Source: Amycolatopsis viridis (GTDB lineage: Bacteria > Actinomycetota > Actinomycetes > Mycobacteriales > Pseudonocardiaceae). Taken from it: DNA of 64,000 bases. The notes under the pieces are model-generated. The model was not told the DNA's origin, ran no database searches, and saw only the letters and a list, made by a program, of their open reading frames with translations. The position numbers and the translations under genes were made by a program. The DNA is taken from contig NZ_JAANOU010000001.1 of the NCBI RefSeq assembly GCF_011758765.1, forward strand, positions 1,736,001 to 1,800,000, given 5' to 3'. Shown in pieces: positions 9,164-17,165 of the stretch. Position 1 is the first letter of the stretch, and every line of letters begins with the position of its first letter.

Positions 9164-9871
9164 TCAGCCCTCGCCGAAGACGGCTGCCAGCACCCGGTTC
9201 GTGTCGCTCAGGTCGCGCAGCACGACCTGGGCACCTGCGTCGCGCAGCGCCTGCTCGTCGAAGCGGCCGGTTGCCACCCCCACTGCGACGGCGCCGTGCG
9301 CCCGCGCGGCGTCGATGTCGTGCGGCGTGTCGCCCACGACGACCACCGAGGCGGGTTCGAACGGTGATCCGTGTGCCGCCCGTGCCCGGTCGACCGCGTA
9401 CGCCACCAGGTCGGGCCGGTGCGCGGAGAGGTCACCGTAACCGCCGATCTCGAAGTCCAGGTGCGTGTGCAGGCTGAACGCGGACAGCTTGTGCCAGGCG
9501 ATGTCCCGCAGGTTGCCGGTCACCAGTGACTGCAACGCCCCGCCCGCGGCGGCCACCCCGGCCAGCGCCGCGGCGGCGCCGGGGAGCGCCAGGCCCTGCT
9601 TGCCGAGCTCCGGCAGCGCGGTCTCGGACACCGCGGTCAGCGCCAGCCACATCCGTTGGATGAGTTCCTCGGTCGGCTCGATCCCGTGCCGGGTCAGCAC
9701 CTCCGCGGTGATGGCGCGCTCGGTCCGCCCGAAGAAGTCCGGCATCTCGGTCAGCGTCACGCCGGTCACCTCGGTGAGCACCTGCCGGTACCAGCCGCGG
9801 CCGGCGCCACGCAGGTCGATGAGGGTCTGGTCGATGTCCCACAGCACCAGCCGGTGCGTACTGCTCGTCAC
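9164..9871 (-). CDS. HAD-superfamily hydrolase (phosphoglycolate phosphatase-like)
   Basis: A 235-residue haloacid-dehalogenase-fold phosphatase. Motif I is DIDQT at 12-16, with the nucleophile Asp12. Motif II is the SLVTGN threonine near 115, and the C-terminal motif IV is VVVGDTPHDIDAA. A helical C1-type cap lies between motifs I and II. This layout fits phosphoglycolate phosphatases and broad sugar-phosphate phosphatases; the exact substrate is open. I prefer GTG 9871 over an upstream TTG at 9889 because TAGCGT, a TANNNT box, ends eight bases before it, suggesting a leaderless mRNA. It converges on proS. Confidence 0.85.
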   Translation of the reverse strand: MTSSTHRLVLWDIDQTLIDLRGAGRGWYRQVLTEVTGVTLTEMPDFFGRTERAITAEVLTRHGIEPTEELIQRMWLALTAVSETALPELGKQGLALPGAAAALAGVAAAGGALQSLVTGNLRDIAWHKLSAFSLHTHLDFEIGGYGDLSAHRPDLVAYAVDRARAAHGSPFEPASVVVVGDTPHDIDAARAHGAVAVGVATGRFDEQALRDAGAQVVLRDLSDTNRVLAAVFGEG

Positions 9872-9908
9872 GTCCGCCGACGCTACCAACCCCGTTATTC
9901 ATCAAGCG

Positions 9909-9938
9909 TTGACTTCTGCGTGGAGCCGCGTCTACGCT
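9909..9938 (+). promoter_or_regulatory. Candidate sigma-70-like promoter
   Basis: TTGACT (9909-9914), an 18-base spacer and TACGCT (9933-9938) precede the membrane-protein gene at 9976. An imperfect palindrome around AATTC...GAATT at about 9941-9960 lies just downstream and may be an operator. Confidence 0.5.
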
Positions 9939-9975
9939 GAAATTCAACATTGGAAGAATTCAGTCGGAGGTTCCC

Positions 9976-11010
9976 ATGACCGGAACATCCACGCGGCGGA
10001 TCGCCGGACTCGCCGCCCTGGCCGGTGCGGTGATCGCGGTGGTGCTGGGGTTCCTCACGGTGGGCGTGCAGGCGTCGGTCGCACCACACGGACTTCCCGT
10101 CGCGGTCGCCGTGCCGGACCAGGCCGCGCCCCCGGTGCGGGCCGCGGCGCAGCACCTCACCACGGCGGGCGGCGACGCCCTGAGCGTGCAGGTCACCTCA
10201 CCGGAACAGGGCAGGCGGCTGCTCGACGACAAGACCGTCTACGGCGTCCTGGAACTCGCCCCGGGGCAGGTCGGTGTCGTCGTGTCGGGCGCGGTCAACC
10301 CGGCCGGCACCCAGGTCGTGCAGCAGGCGCTCACCGGGGCCGGCCAGGCGCTGTCGGCCGCGATCTCGCAGGCGACCGGCACCCCGGCCGCGCCGGTGCG
10401 GGTGGAGACCGTGCACCCGGCGAGCCCGGCCGGCCGGATCGCGCCGCTCGCGGTGAGCATCCTGGCCTGGGTCGGCAGCCTCGCCGCCGGTGCGCTGCTG
10501 GTGCTTCTCGGACGGCGGTCCGGCGCGCGGATCGGCACCGCGGCCCGCCTGACGCAGATCGCGGCCACCGCGGTGCTGATCACCGCGGTCGTCGCGGGGT
10601 TCCTGGCCCTGTGGGACTCGTCGCTGACACCCGGCTGGGACGTCCTCGGTTACGTCCTGCTGACCGCGGCGGCGTTCGCGGCCGTGCAGGCCGCGTTGCT
10701 GCGGCTGCTGGGTATCCGGGCGATGGCGATCCTCGGCCCGCTCTACCTGCTCGCGCCGAACGTGGCCGGGCAGGTGCCGGAGCTGCTGAACCCGGCCTAC
10801 CGGATCCTGCTGTGGTCGTGGGCGCCGTTCCGGTTCTCCACCGAGGGCATCCGCAGCCTGCTGCAGGGCACCCCGGGCGCCCCTGACGTGACCACCGGCG
10901 TGTGGGTGCTCGGCGCGATGCTCGTCGCCGGGCTGGTCGTGGTCCTCTGGCCCCGCCGCGCGCCGCGGCCGGCGCCTGCCCCGGCGGCCGAGCTTCAGCC
11001 GGCCAGGTAG
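9976..11010 (+). CDS. Membrane protein, ABC-2/DUF3533-like
   Basis: A 344-residue integral membrane protein. One helix near the N terminus (about 8-32) is followed by an extracytoplasmic domain of roughly 120 residues. Five or more helices then follow from about 155 to the end (ILAWVGSLAAGALLVLLG, TAVLITAVVAGFLAL, and so on), and the tail is Pro/Ala-rich and basic. This one-plus-five layout with a large loop after helix 1 resembles ABC-2-type permeases of the YhgE/DUF3533 group, but no ATPase gene adjoins it. GGAGG sits six bases before the ATG. Its 3' end overlaps the yjbQ-like gene on the other strand by 16 bases. The function is uncertain. Confidence 0.7.
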   Translation: MTGTSTRRIAGLAALAGAVIAVVLGFLTVGVQASVAPHGLPVAVAVPDQAAPPVRAAAQHLTTAGGDALSVQVTSPEQGRRLLDDKTVYGVLELAPGQVGVVVSGAVNPAGTQVVQQALTGAGQALSAAISQATGTPAAPVRVETVHPASPAGRIAPLAVSILAWVGSLAAGALLVLLGRRSGARIGTAARLTQIAATAVLITAVVAGFLALWDSSLTPGWDVLGYVLLTAAAFAAVQAALLRLLGIRAMAILGPLYLLAPNVAGQVPELLNPAYRILLWSWAPFRFSTEGIRSLLQGTPGAPDVTTGVWVLGAMLVAGLVVVLWPRRAPRPAPAPAAELQPAR

Positions 11011-11405
11011 CTGAACCGGACGCGCCGGACCGGGTTGTCGATGTTGGTGTCCACCAGGCAGATCGACTGCCAGGTGCCCAGCGCCGGTGACCCGCCCAGC
11101 ACCGGCACGCTCGCGTACGGCGGCACCAGCGCGGGCAGCACGTGGTCCCGGCCGTGACCGGCGCTGCCGTGCTGGTGCCGCCACCGCTGGTCACGGGGCA
11201 GCAGGTCGTCCAGCGCGGTGAGCAGGTCGTCGTCGCTGCCCGCGCCGGTCTCCAGGATCGCCAGGCCCGCCGTGGCGTGCGGCACGAAGACGTGCAGCAG
11301 CCCGTCGGCGGCCTCCGCCTCGGCGAGGAACGCCTCGGCTTCCTTGGTCAGGTCGTGCACGACGGCCCGGCCGCCGGTCTGCACCTCGATCTCCGTGGAG
11401 TACAT
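10995..11405 (-). CDS. YjbQ family protein (UPF0047)
   Basis: A 136-residue soluble protein of the YjbQ/UPF0047 family, whose members are annotated as secondary thiamine-phosphate synthases from genetic evidence in E. coli. The conserved block FVPHATAGLAILE at about 39-51 and the HGSAGHGRDHV stretch near 80-90 carry the family's characteristic histidines and glutamate. The C-terminal LGTWQSICLVDTNI...RRVRF is also typical. ATG 11405 gives the standard family length; the frame stays open further upstream, but without homology. The gene converges on, and overlaps, the membrane protein before it and diverges from the flavin monooxygenase pair. Confidence 0.85.
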   Translation of the reverse strand: MYSTEIEVQTGGRAVVHDLTKEAEAFLAEAEAADGLLHVFVPHATAGLAILETGAGSDDDLLTALDDLLPRDQRWRHQHGSAGHGRDHVLPALVPPYASVPVLGGSPALGTWQSICLVDTNIDNPVRRVRFSYLAG

Positions 11406-11433
11406 GCCTCTCACCGTAGGCGTCCCAACGGGT

Positions 11434-11455
11434 GGTACGCGAAATAGCGCGTGCC
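11434..11455. promoter_or_regulatory. Inverted repeat in divergent promoter, candidate operator
   Basis: GGTACGCG-N6-CGCGTGCC: 8-bp arms with one mismatch and an AT-rich centre (AAATAG). It lies 30 bases from the yjbQ start and 40 bases from the flavin oxidoreductase start. No regulator gene adjoins it. Confidence 0.4.
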
Positions 11456-11494
11456 GCCCGATCGCTGGACGGTGGGAGGCGAAAGGAGCGAGGC

Positions 11495-12610
11495 ATGGTT
11501 CATCTCGCGGTGGCACTGGAGGGCGCGGGCTGGCACCCCGCCGCGTGGCGCGAGCCGGACGCGCGCCCGGACGAGCTGTTCCGCCCGCGCTACTGGGGCG
11601 ATCTGGCGACCGAGGCCGAACGCGGCCTGCTGGACTTCGTGACGATCGAGGACTCCCTCGGCGCGCCCCGGGACGGGCGCACCGACCGGGTGGACGGGCG
11701 GCTGGACGCGGTGCTGATCGCGTCCCGCGTCGCGCCGCTGACCCGGCACCTCGGGTTCCTGCCGACCGCGGTCGCCACCCACACCGAGCCGTTCCACCTG
11801 TCCAAGGCGATCGCCACGCTCGACTACGTCTCGTCCGGCCGCGCCGGGGTGCGGGTCCGGATCGCGAGCAGTCCCGAGGACGCACGGCACTTCGGCCGCC
11901 GCGAGTTCCCGGTGCCGCTGCCGGACCTGGCCGAGGAGGCCGGTGACTGGGTCGAGGTGGTGCGGCGCCTGTGGGACAGCTGGGAAGACGACGCGGAGAT
12001 CCGTGACGTCGCGACCGGCCGCTTCGTCGACCGCGACAAGCTGCACTACATCGACTTCACCGGCCGGTTCTTCAGCGTGAAGGGCCCGTCGATCACGCCG
12101 CGCCCGCCGCAGGGCCAGCCACCGGTGGCCGTGCTCTCGCACATCGACGAGATCCACCGGCTCGCCGCCCGCTCCGCCGACCTGGTGTTCGTCACCCCGC
12201 ACGACACCGAACAGGCGCGGTCGCTCTCGGCGGAGCTGCGCGGGCTGCGGCCCGATCTGCTCGTCTTCGGCGACGTCGTGGTGTTCCTCGACGAGACCGA
12301 GCAGGCGGCGCGGGACCGCAAGGCGCGGCTGGACGATCTCGACGGGGCCGAGTACACCTCCGATGCCCTCGTTTTCACCGGCACGCCCGCCGGGCTGGCC
12401 GACCAGCTGCTCGCGTGGCGCGACGCCGGGCTGACCGGTTTCCGGCTGCGCCCGGCCGCGCTGCCGCACGACCTCACCGCCATCACCCGCGGGCTCGTGC
12501 CCGAACTCCAGCAGCGCGGTGCGTTCCGCCGCGAGTACGAGGCCACCACGCTGCGGGGCCTGCTCGGCCTGAGCCGTCCCGCCAACCGTTACGCAGGAGC
12601 GTCGCGATGA
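11495..12610 (+). CDS. LLM-class flavin-dependent oxidoreductase (first of pair)
   Basis: A luciferase-like TIM-barrel monooxygenase of 371 aa that would use reduced flavin and O2. Family features are the N-terminal VALEGAGWHPAAWRE strand, FVTIEDS near 50, VATHTEPFHLSKAIATLDYVSSGRAGVRV near 90-115 and a C-terminal DLTAITRGLVPELQQRGAFR...LRGLLGL segment. That segment is shared with the second gene of the pair. ATG 11495 has AAAGGAGCG directly upstream, so the longer frame back to 11432 is rejected. Its stop overlaps the next start (ATGA, 12607-12610). Pairs of this type act on organosulfur, alkanesulfonate or chelator-like compounds, but the substrate is unknown here. Confidence 0.87.
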   Translation: MVHLAVALEGAGWHPAAWREPDARPDELFRPRYWGDLATEAERGLLDFVTIEDSLGAPRDGRTDRVDGRLDAVLIASRVAPLTRHLGFLPTAVATHTEPFHLSKAIATLDYVSSGRAGVRVRIASSPEDARHFGRREFPVPLPDLAEEAGDWVEVVRRLWDSWEDDAEIRDVATGRFVDRDKLHYIDFTGRFFSVKGPSITPRPPQGQPPVAVLSHIDEIHRLAARSADLVFVTPHDTEQARSLSAELRGLRPDLLVFGDVVVFLDETEQAARDRKARLDDLDGAEYTSDALVFTGTPAGLADQLLAWRDAGLTGFRLRPAALPHDLTAITRGLVPELQQRGAFRREYEATTLRGLLGLSRPANRYAGASR

Positions 12611-13935
12611 AGCAGATCCACCTCGCCGCGCACTTCCCCGGCGTCAACAACACCACGGTGTGGAGCGATCCGCAGGCGGGCAGCCACATCGAGTTCTCGT
12701 CGTTCGCGCACCTCGCGCAGACCGCCGAACGCGCGAAGTTCGACTTCTTCTTCCTCGCCGAGGGCCTGCGGCTGCGTGAGCACGCCGGCCGGATCTACGA
12801 CCTCGACGTCGTCGGCCGCCCCGACACGTTCACCGTGCTGGCCGGGCTCGCGGCGGTGACCGAGCGGCTGGGCCTGACCGGCACGATCAACTCGACGTTC
12901 AACGAGCCCTACGAGGTGGCCCGACAGTTCGCCAGCCTGGACCACCTGTCCGAGGGGCGGGCCGGGTGGAACGTGGTGACCTCGTGGGACGCCTTCACCG
13001 GGGAGAACTTCCGCCGCGGTGGATACCTGCCCGAGGACCAGCGGTACCAGCGGGCGAAACTGTTCCTGGACACGGCGTTCGAGTTGTTCGACTCGTGGCG
13101 CGCGGACGACATCGTGGCGGACAAGTCGTCCGGCGTGTTCCTGCGCGACCCGCGCGCGGGCGCGTTCGAGCGGCACGACGCGCAATTCGACATCGCGGGC
13201 CGGTTCACGGTGCCGCGCAGCCCGCAGGGCAGGCCGGTGATCCTGCAGGCCGGCGACTCCGACGAGGGCCGGGAGTTCGCGGCCGCGACCGCGGACGCGA
13301 TCTTCACGCGGCACGGCACGCTGGACGCGGGGCGGAAGTTCTACGCCGACGTGAAGCGGCGCCTGGCCGCCTACGGGCGCGAGCCGCACCAGCTGCTGGT
13401 GCTGCCCGCGGCGACGTTCGTGCTCGGCGACACCGACGCCGAGGCCGAGGAGCTGGCGAGCGTCGTGCGGTACCAGCAGGTCAGCGGCCAGACGGCGATC
13501 CGGTTCCTGGAGCAGGTGTGGAACCGCGATCTGTCCGGCTACGACCCGGAGGGCCCGTTGCCCGACGTCGAACCGGTGGTCGGCGCGGACGCGCTCGCCA
13601 AGGGCCGAGCGCAGACCCGCATGTACCGGGACCCGGTGGCGACGGTGCGGGAGTGGCGGGAACTGGCGGCGGCGAAGAACCTGTCGATCCGCGACCTGGT
13701 GGTGGAGGTCAGCGGGCGGCAGACGTTCGTCGGCGCCCCGGCGACCGTCGCCGAGGCGATCAACACCTACGTGCAGGAGGACGCGAGCGACGGGTTCATC
13801 CTGGTCCCGCACGTCACACCCGGCGGGCTGGACCCGTTCGCGGACAAGGTGGTGCCCCTGCTGCAGGAGCGGGGCGTCTTCCGGAGCGAGTACGACGGCA
13901 CCACGCTGCGCGACCACCTCGGCATCGATCGCTGA
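12607..13935 (+). CDS. FMN-dependent monooxygenase of the NtaA/DszA/SnaA type
   Basis: A 442-residue flavin monooxygenase of the nitrilotriacetate/dibenzothiophene-sulfone branch of the luciferase-like superfamily. Hallmarks are the opening KQIHLAAHFPGVNNTTVW, the FDFFFLAEGL strand near 43-52, FNEPYEVARQFASLDHLSEGRAGWNVVTS at about 100-128 and RSPQGRPVILQAGDSDEGREFAA near 205-227. The enzymes need FMNH2 from a separate flavin reductase; none is encoded nearby. It is translationally coupled to the first oxidoreductase. Together they look like a catabolic or desulfurisation pair rather than housekeeping genes (inference). Confidence 0.9.
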   Translation: MKQIHLAAHFPGVNNTTVWSDPQAGSHIEFSSFAHLAQTAERAKFDFFFLAEGLRLREHAGRIYDLDVVGRPDTFTVLAGLAAVTERLGLTGTINSTFNEPYEVARQFASLDHLSEGRAGWNVVTSWDAFTGENFRRGGYLPEDQRYQRAKLFLDTAFELFDSWRADDIVADKSSGVFLRDPRAGAFERHDAQFDIAGRFTVPRSPQGRPVILQAGDSDEGREFAAATADAIFTRHGTLDAGRKFYADVKRRLAAYGREPHQLLVLPAATFVLGDTDAEAEELASVVRYQQVSGQTAIRFLEQVWNRDLSGYDPEGPLPDVEPVVGADALAKGRAQTRMYRDPVATVREWRELAAAKNLSIRDLVVEVSGRQTFVGAPATVAEAINTYVQEDASDGFILVPHVTPGGLDPFADKVVPLLQERGVFRSEYDGTTLRDHLGIDR

Positions 13936-13952
13936 ACCGCGCAGCCGGCGGG

Positions 13953-14804
13953 TCAGCTCCCGGCGGCGGAGAACACGACGGGCGGCGCCTTGCGGACCGC
14001 CGTGCGCGCGGTCTTCGCCGCCGGGGTGGCGGTTTTCCGGGCACCGGTGGTCCCGGAAGCCGCGGCGCGGGACGGCTTCGCCGCGGCGGCCTTCGGCTGC
14101 GCCGCGCTGTCCTGCTTCGTCCCGGCGCCGCCCCTGGTGCCCCGCTGCGCGCCGGACGTGGTGGTCTTCGGTTTCGCCGCGGACCCGGCCCGGGTGGCGC
14201 GTTTCGCCGTCGTTGCGGTCGCTGCGGTGGCTTTGGTGGCTTTCGGTTTCGTGGCCTTCGGTGTGGCGGTGGCCGGCTTGGCTGCCTTGGTGCCCGCGGC
14301 GGGCTTCGTCGTCGCGGTGGCCTTGCGGCCGGTGCCGGACTTCCCGGCGGTCTTCGCCGCGGTGGCCTTCGCGGCCGGAGCCGTGGTGGTGGTCTTCCGG
14401 CCCGCGGGCTGCGCCGCCGCGGCGGCGGACTTGGCCCGGGCAGCGGTGCCCGTGCGCGCCGGCTTCCCCGACTTCCCCGACTTCCCCGGCTTCCCGGTCT
14501 TGACGGTCTTGCCGGTCTTCGCCGTCTGCACCGCCTTCGCCGACGGCGCGGGTTCCGTGGTTTTCGCCGTGGTGGCAGGGGACTTGGCGCGGCGCGTGGC
14601 CGTCAGGCGGCGCGGCGGGCGCTTGCGGCCACCCGTCCGGCGGCCCGCGCGGACGTAGGTCCCGAGCAGTTCACGGAGGCTGTTCGCGTTCGGGTCCGAG
14701 AGGTCGATGTCGTACTCGACGCCGTCCAGGCCGAACCGCACCGTCTCCGCGGCCGGTTCGCCGTTCAGGTCGTCCAGTAGTTGCACCGCGGTGTTCTTCG
14801 CCAC
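13953..14804 (-). CDS. Lsr2 N-terminal domain fused to a histone-H1-like basic tail
   Basis: Residues 1-62 match the dimerisation domain of Lsr2, the actinobacterial H-NS-like silencer: VAKNTAVQLLDDLNGEPAAE, then FGLDGVEYDIDL and AGRRTGGRKR at 53-62. The usual second domain, an RGR-containing AT-rich-DNA binding fold of about 50 residues, is absent. Instead about 220 residues of Ala/Lys/Thr/Pro low complexity follow, with repeated KTGK, KSGK, KATK and AAKP units like the tail of histone H1 or mycobacterial HupB. GTG 14804 is supported by GGAGG six bases upstream. Normal Lsr2 is about 110 aa; this is 283. It is probably a nucleoid-associated protein that dimerises or bridges through its head and binds DNA non-specifically through its tail. 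Confidence 0.8.
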   Translation of the reverse strand: MAKNTAVQLLDDLNGEPAAETVRFGLDGVEYDIDLSDPNANSLRELLGTYVRAGRRTGGRKRPPRRLTATRRAKSPATTAKTTEPAPSAKAVQTAKTGKTVKTGKPGKSGKSGKPARTGTAARAKSAAAAAQPAGRKTTTTAPAAKATAAKTAGKSGTGRKATATTKPAAGTKAAKPATATPKATKPKATKATAATATTAKRATRAGSAAKPKTTTSGAQRGTRGGAGTKQDSAAQPKAAAAKPSRAAASGTTGARKTATPAAKTARTAVRKAPPVVFSAAGS

Positions 14805-14887
14805 CGAAAACCTCCAGTACTCACGCGTTCGCGCCGAGAATACCCGCCCCACTTGCGCCGGCCGCCGGGCTGGTGTGCGCTGTGCCC

Positions 14888-16282
14888 ATGGCCGACGAGA
14901 CTTTTGACGTCATCGTGATCGGTGGCGGACCGGTGGGGGAGAACGCGGCGGACCGCGCCGTCAAGGGCGGCCTGTCCGTCGCGCTGGTGGAGCGGGAGCG
15001 GTTCGGGGGCGAGTGCTCGTACTGGGCGTGCATCCCGAGCAAAGCCTTGCTGCGACCGGGAAACGCGCTCGCCGCGGCCCGGCGCCTGCCGGGCGTGCCG
15101 GTGGGGGAGAGGCTGGATCCCGCGGCGGTGTTCCAGCGCCGCGACTACTTCACCGGCCGGGGCGACGACAGCGGTCAGGTCGAGTGGGCGCGTGGCGCCG
15201 GTATCGAGCCGATCCGTGGCCGCGGCCGTCTCACGGGTGAGCGCGAGGTCACTGTGGACGGCACCCGGGTGCTGCGCGCGCGGCACGCCGTGGTGATCTG
15301 TACCGGCAGCGTCCCGAAGACACCGCCGATCCCGGGTCTCGACGAGGTGCCGACGTGGGGTTCGCGTGAGGCCACCGCCGGCAGCACCGTGCCCGGGCGG
15401 CTCGCGGTCGTCGGCGGCGGCGTGGTCGGCGTGGAGATGGCGCAGGCGTGGGCGCGGCTCGGTGCGCGGGTGGACCTGATCGTCACCGGGCCGCGTCCGC
15501 TGCCGCGGTACCCGGACTTCGCCGGTGACGCGGTCGCCGAGGGCCTGCGGGCCGACGGGGTCCGGCTGCACACCGGTTCGGGCCTGTCCCGGGCGTCCTC
15601 AGTGGACGGTGCAGCGCAGCTGGAGCTCACCGGCGGCGAGACGCTGACCGCGGACCAGGTGCTCGTGGCGACCGGACGGCGGCCGGCCACCGACGATCTC
15701 GGCCTCGAGGTGGTCGGGCTGGCCCCGGGCAAGCCGCTGACCGTGGACGACAGCGGAATGGTGTCCGAAGTGGATGGTGAGTGGCTGTACGCGGCCGGTG
15801 ACGTGACCGGCCGCGCGCTGCTGACCCATCAGGGCAAGTACGCCGCCCGGATCGTCGGCGACGTCGTCGCCGCCCGCGCGACCGGGAAGCCGGTCGATAC
15901 CCGTCCGTGGGGCAAGCACAGCAGCACGGCCGATCACTACGCGGTTCCGCAGGTGGTCTTCACCGATCCGGAGGTCGCCTCGGTCGGGCTCACCGAGCCG
16001 GAACCCGGTGCGCGGCAGCGGGTGGTGGACATCGACATCGCGGTGGCCGGGTCGTCGCTGCACGCCGACGGCTACGCCGGTAAGGCCAGGATGATCGTCG
16101 ACACCGAGCGTGCGGTGCTGGTCGGTGTGACGTTCGTCGGCCAGGACGTCGCGGAGCTGCTGCACTCGGCGACGGTCGCGATCACCGGCGAGGTGCCGCT
16201 GGACCGGCTGTGGCACGCGGTCCCGTCGTTCCCGACGATCAGCGAGGTGTGGCTGCGGCTGCTCGAGGAGTACGGCCTCTAG
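14888..16282 (+). CDS. FAD-dependent pyridine nucleotide-disulfide oxidoreductase
   Basis: A 464-residue flavoprotein of the class I disulfide reductase family (lipoamide dehydrogenase/mercuric reductase-like). The FAD-binding VIVIGGGPVGENAA is at the N terminus. The redox disulfide is visible as GGECSYWACIPSKALL near 39-54, with the Cys-x4-Cys spacing of the family. The NAD(P) site is VVGGGVVGVEMAQ near 177, the second FAD strand is YAAGDVTG near 302, and the C-terminal dimer segment is WHAVPSFPTISEVW. That last segment differs from the HAHPT consensus of true lipoamide dehydrogenase, so I do not call it lpd. ATG 14888 replaces a longer frame without support. It may reduce quinones or a small thiol. 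Confidence 0.87.
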   Translation: MADETFDVIVIGGGPVGENAADRAVKGGLSVALVERERFGGECSYWACIPSKALLRPGNALAAARRLPGVPVGERLDPAAVFQRRDYFTGRGDDSGQVEWARGAGIEPIRGRGRLTGEREVTVDGTRVLRARHAVVICTGSVPKTPPIPGLDEVPTWGSREATAGSTVPGRLAVVGGGVVGVEMAQAWARLGARVDLIVTGPRPLPRYPDFAGDAVAEGLRADGVRLHTGSGLSRASSVDGAAQLELTGGETLTADQVLVATGRRPATDDLGLEVVGLAPGKPLTVDDSGMVSEVDGEWLYAAGDVTGRALLTHQGKYAARIVGDVVAARATGKPVDTRPWGKHSSTADHYAVPQVVFTDPEVASVGLTEPEPGARQRVVDIDIAVAGSSLHADGYAGKARMIVDTERAVLVGVTFVGQDVAELLHSATVAITGEVPLDRLWHAVPSFPTISEVWLRLLEEYGL

Positions 16283-16331
16283 CCGGGAAAACCGTTTGCC
16301 CGCGGTAGGTGTGTGCGCCACCCTGTGCCAG

Positions 16332-17165
16332 GTGCGCGAAGATCACGAGCTGTCCCCGCCTGGCGGGCGGGTGCTGGCGTGGTCGGCGACCGGGCCGGCG
16401 GACGGCGTGCCGGTGCTGTTCCTCGCCGGAGCCGCCACCGGCCGGTCCATGACCTTCGGTGCCGAGCACCTCGACCGTGCCGGCGTCCGGCTGGTGACCG
16501 TCGACCGTCCCGGCATGGGCGGGTCGACATCCGATCCCGGCCGCACCGTGCCGTCCACGGCCGCGGACCTCGCGTGCCTGGTGGCGCGCCTCGGCGGCCC
16601 GGTGCCGGTGGTGGCGAACTCGCAGGCCGCGGTCTTCGGTCTCGCGCTCGCCGAGCGCGGGATCACCTCCCGGCTCCTGCTGGTGTCGCCCGCTGACGAG
16701 GTCGCCGATCCACGCGTGCGCGCCCAGGTGCCCGCCCCGCTCCAGGACGTGGTCGCGCGGGTGGCGGCGGATCCCGACGGCGCCCGCGCGTTCTTCGCCG
16801 AGCTCGGTCCGGATGGGATGGAACGCATGGTGCTGGACGGCGCCGACCCGGCCGACCGCGCGGTGTACCGCGAACCCGGGTTCCTGAGCCGCTATCGCGC
16901 CGCGCTGCGGGAAGGATTCGCCCACGGCGGGGCGGGCTACGCGACGGACACGCTCCTGGCGATGTCGCCGTGGCCGCTGGACTGGCAGGCGATCCAGGTG
17001 CCGGTGCTGGTGTGGTCCGGCGAGCGGGACCACGTCCACTCGCCGGATGGGGGTGCGCTGCTCGCCTCCCGCATCCCCGGCGCGCGACGCCGGATCGTGC
17101 CCGGCGCCGGTGCCGCCCTGCTCTGGACCCACGCCGCCGAAGTCCTCGCCGCGGCGACCGGCTAG
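16332..17165 (+). CDS. Alpha/beta hydrolase
   Basis: An alpha/beta-fold hydrolase of about 277 aa. The oxyanion-side strand is PVLFLAGAATGRSM, the nucleophile elbow is VVANSQAAVFG (Ser with flanking Ala instead of the usual Gly-x-Ser-x-Gly), the acid is probably the Asp in WSGERDHVHSP, and the final His lies in ALLWTHAAEVL. The start is uncertain: GTG 16332 gives the compact family-like N terminus REDHELSPPGGRVLAW, while a TTG at 16296 would add 12 residues. It lies just downstream of the disulfide reductase on the same strand, about 50 bases away. It overlaps the end of the next minus-strand gene by four bases. Substrate unknown. Confidence 0.8.
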   Translation: MREDHELSPPGGRVLAWSATGPADGVPVLFLAGAATGRSMTFGAEHLDRAGVRLVTVDRPGMGGSTSDPGRTVPSTAADLACLVARLGGPVPVVANSQAAVFGLALAERGITSRLLLVSPADEVADPRVRAQVPAPLQDVVARVAADPDGARAFFAELGPDGMERMVLDGADPADRAVYREPGFLSRYRAALREGFAHGGAGYATDTLLAMSPWPLDWQAIQVPVLVWSGERDHVHSPDGGALLASRIPGARRRIVPGAGAALLWTHAAEVLAAATG

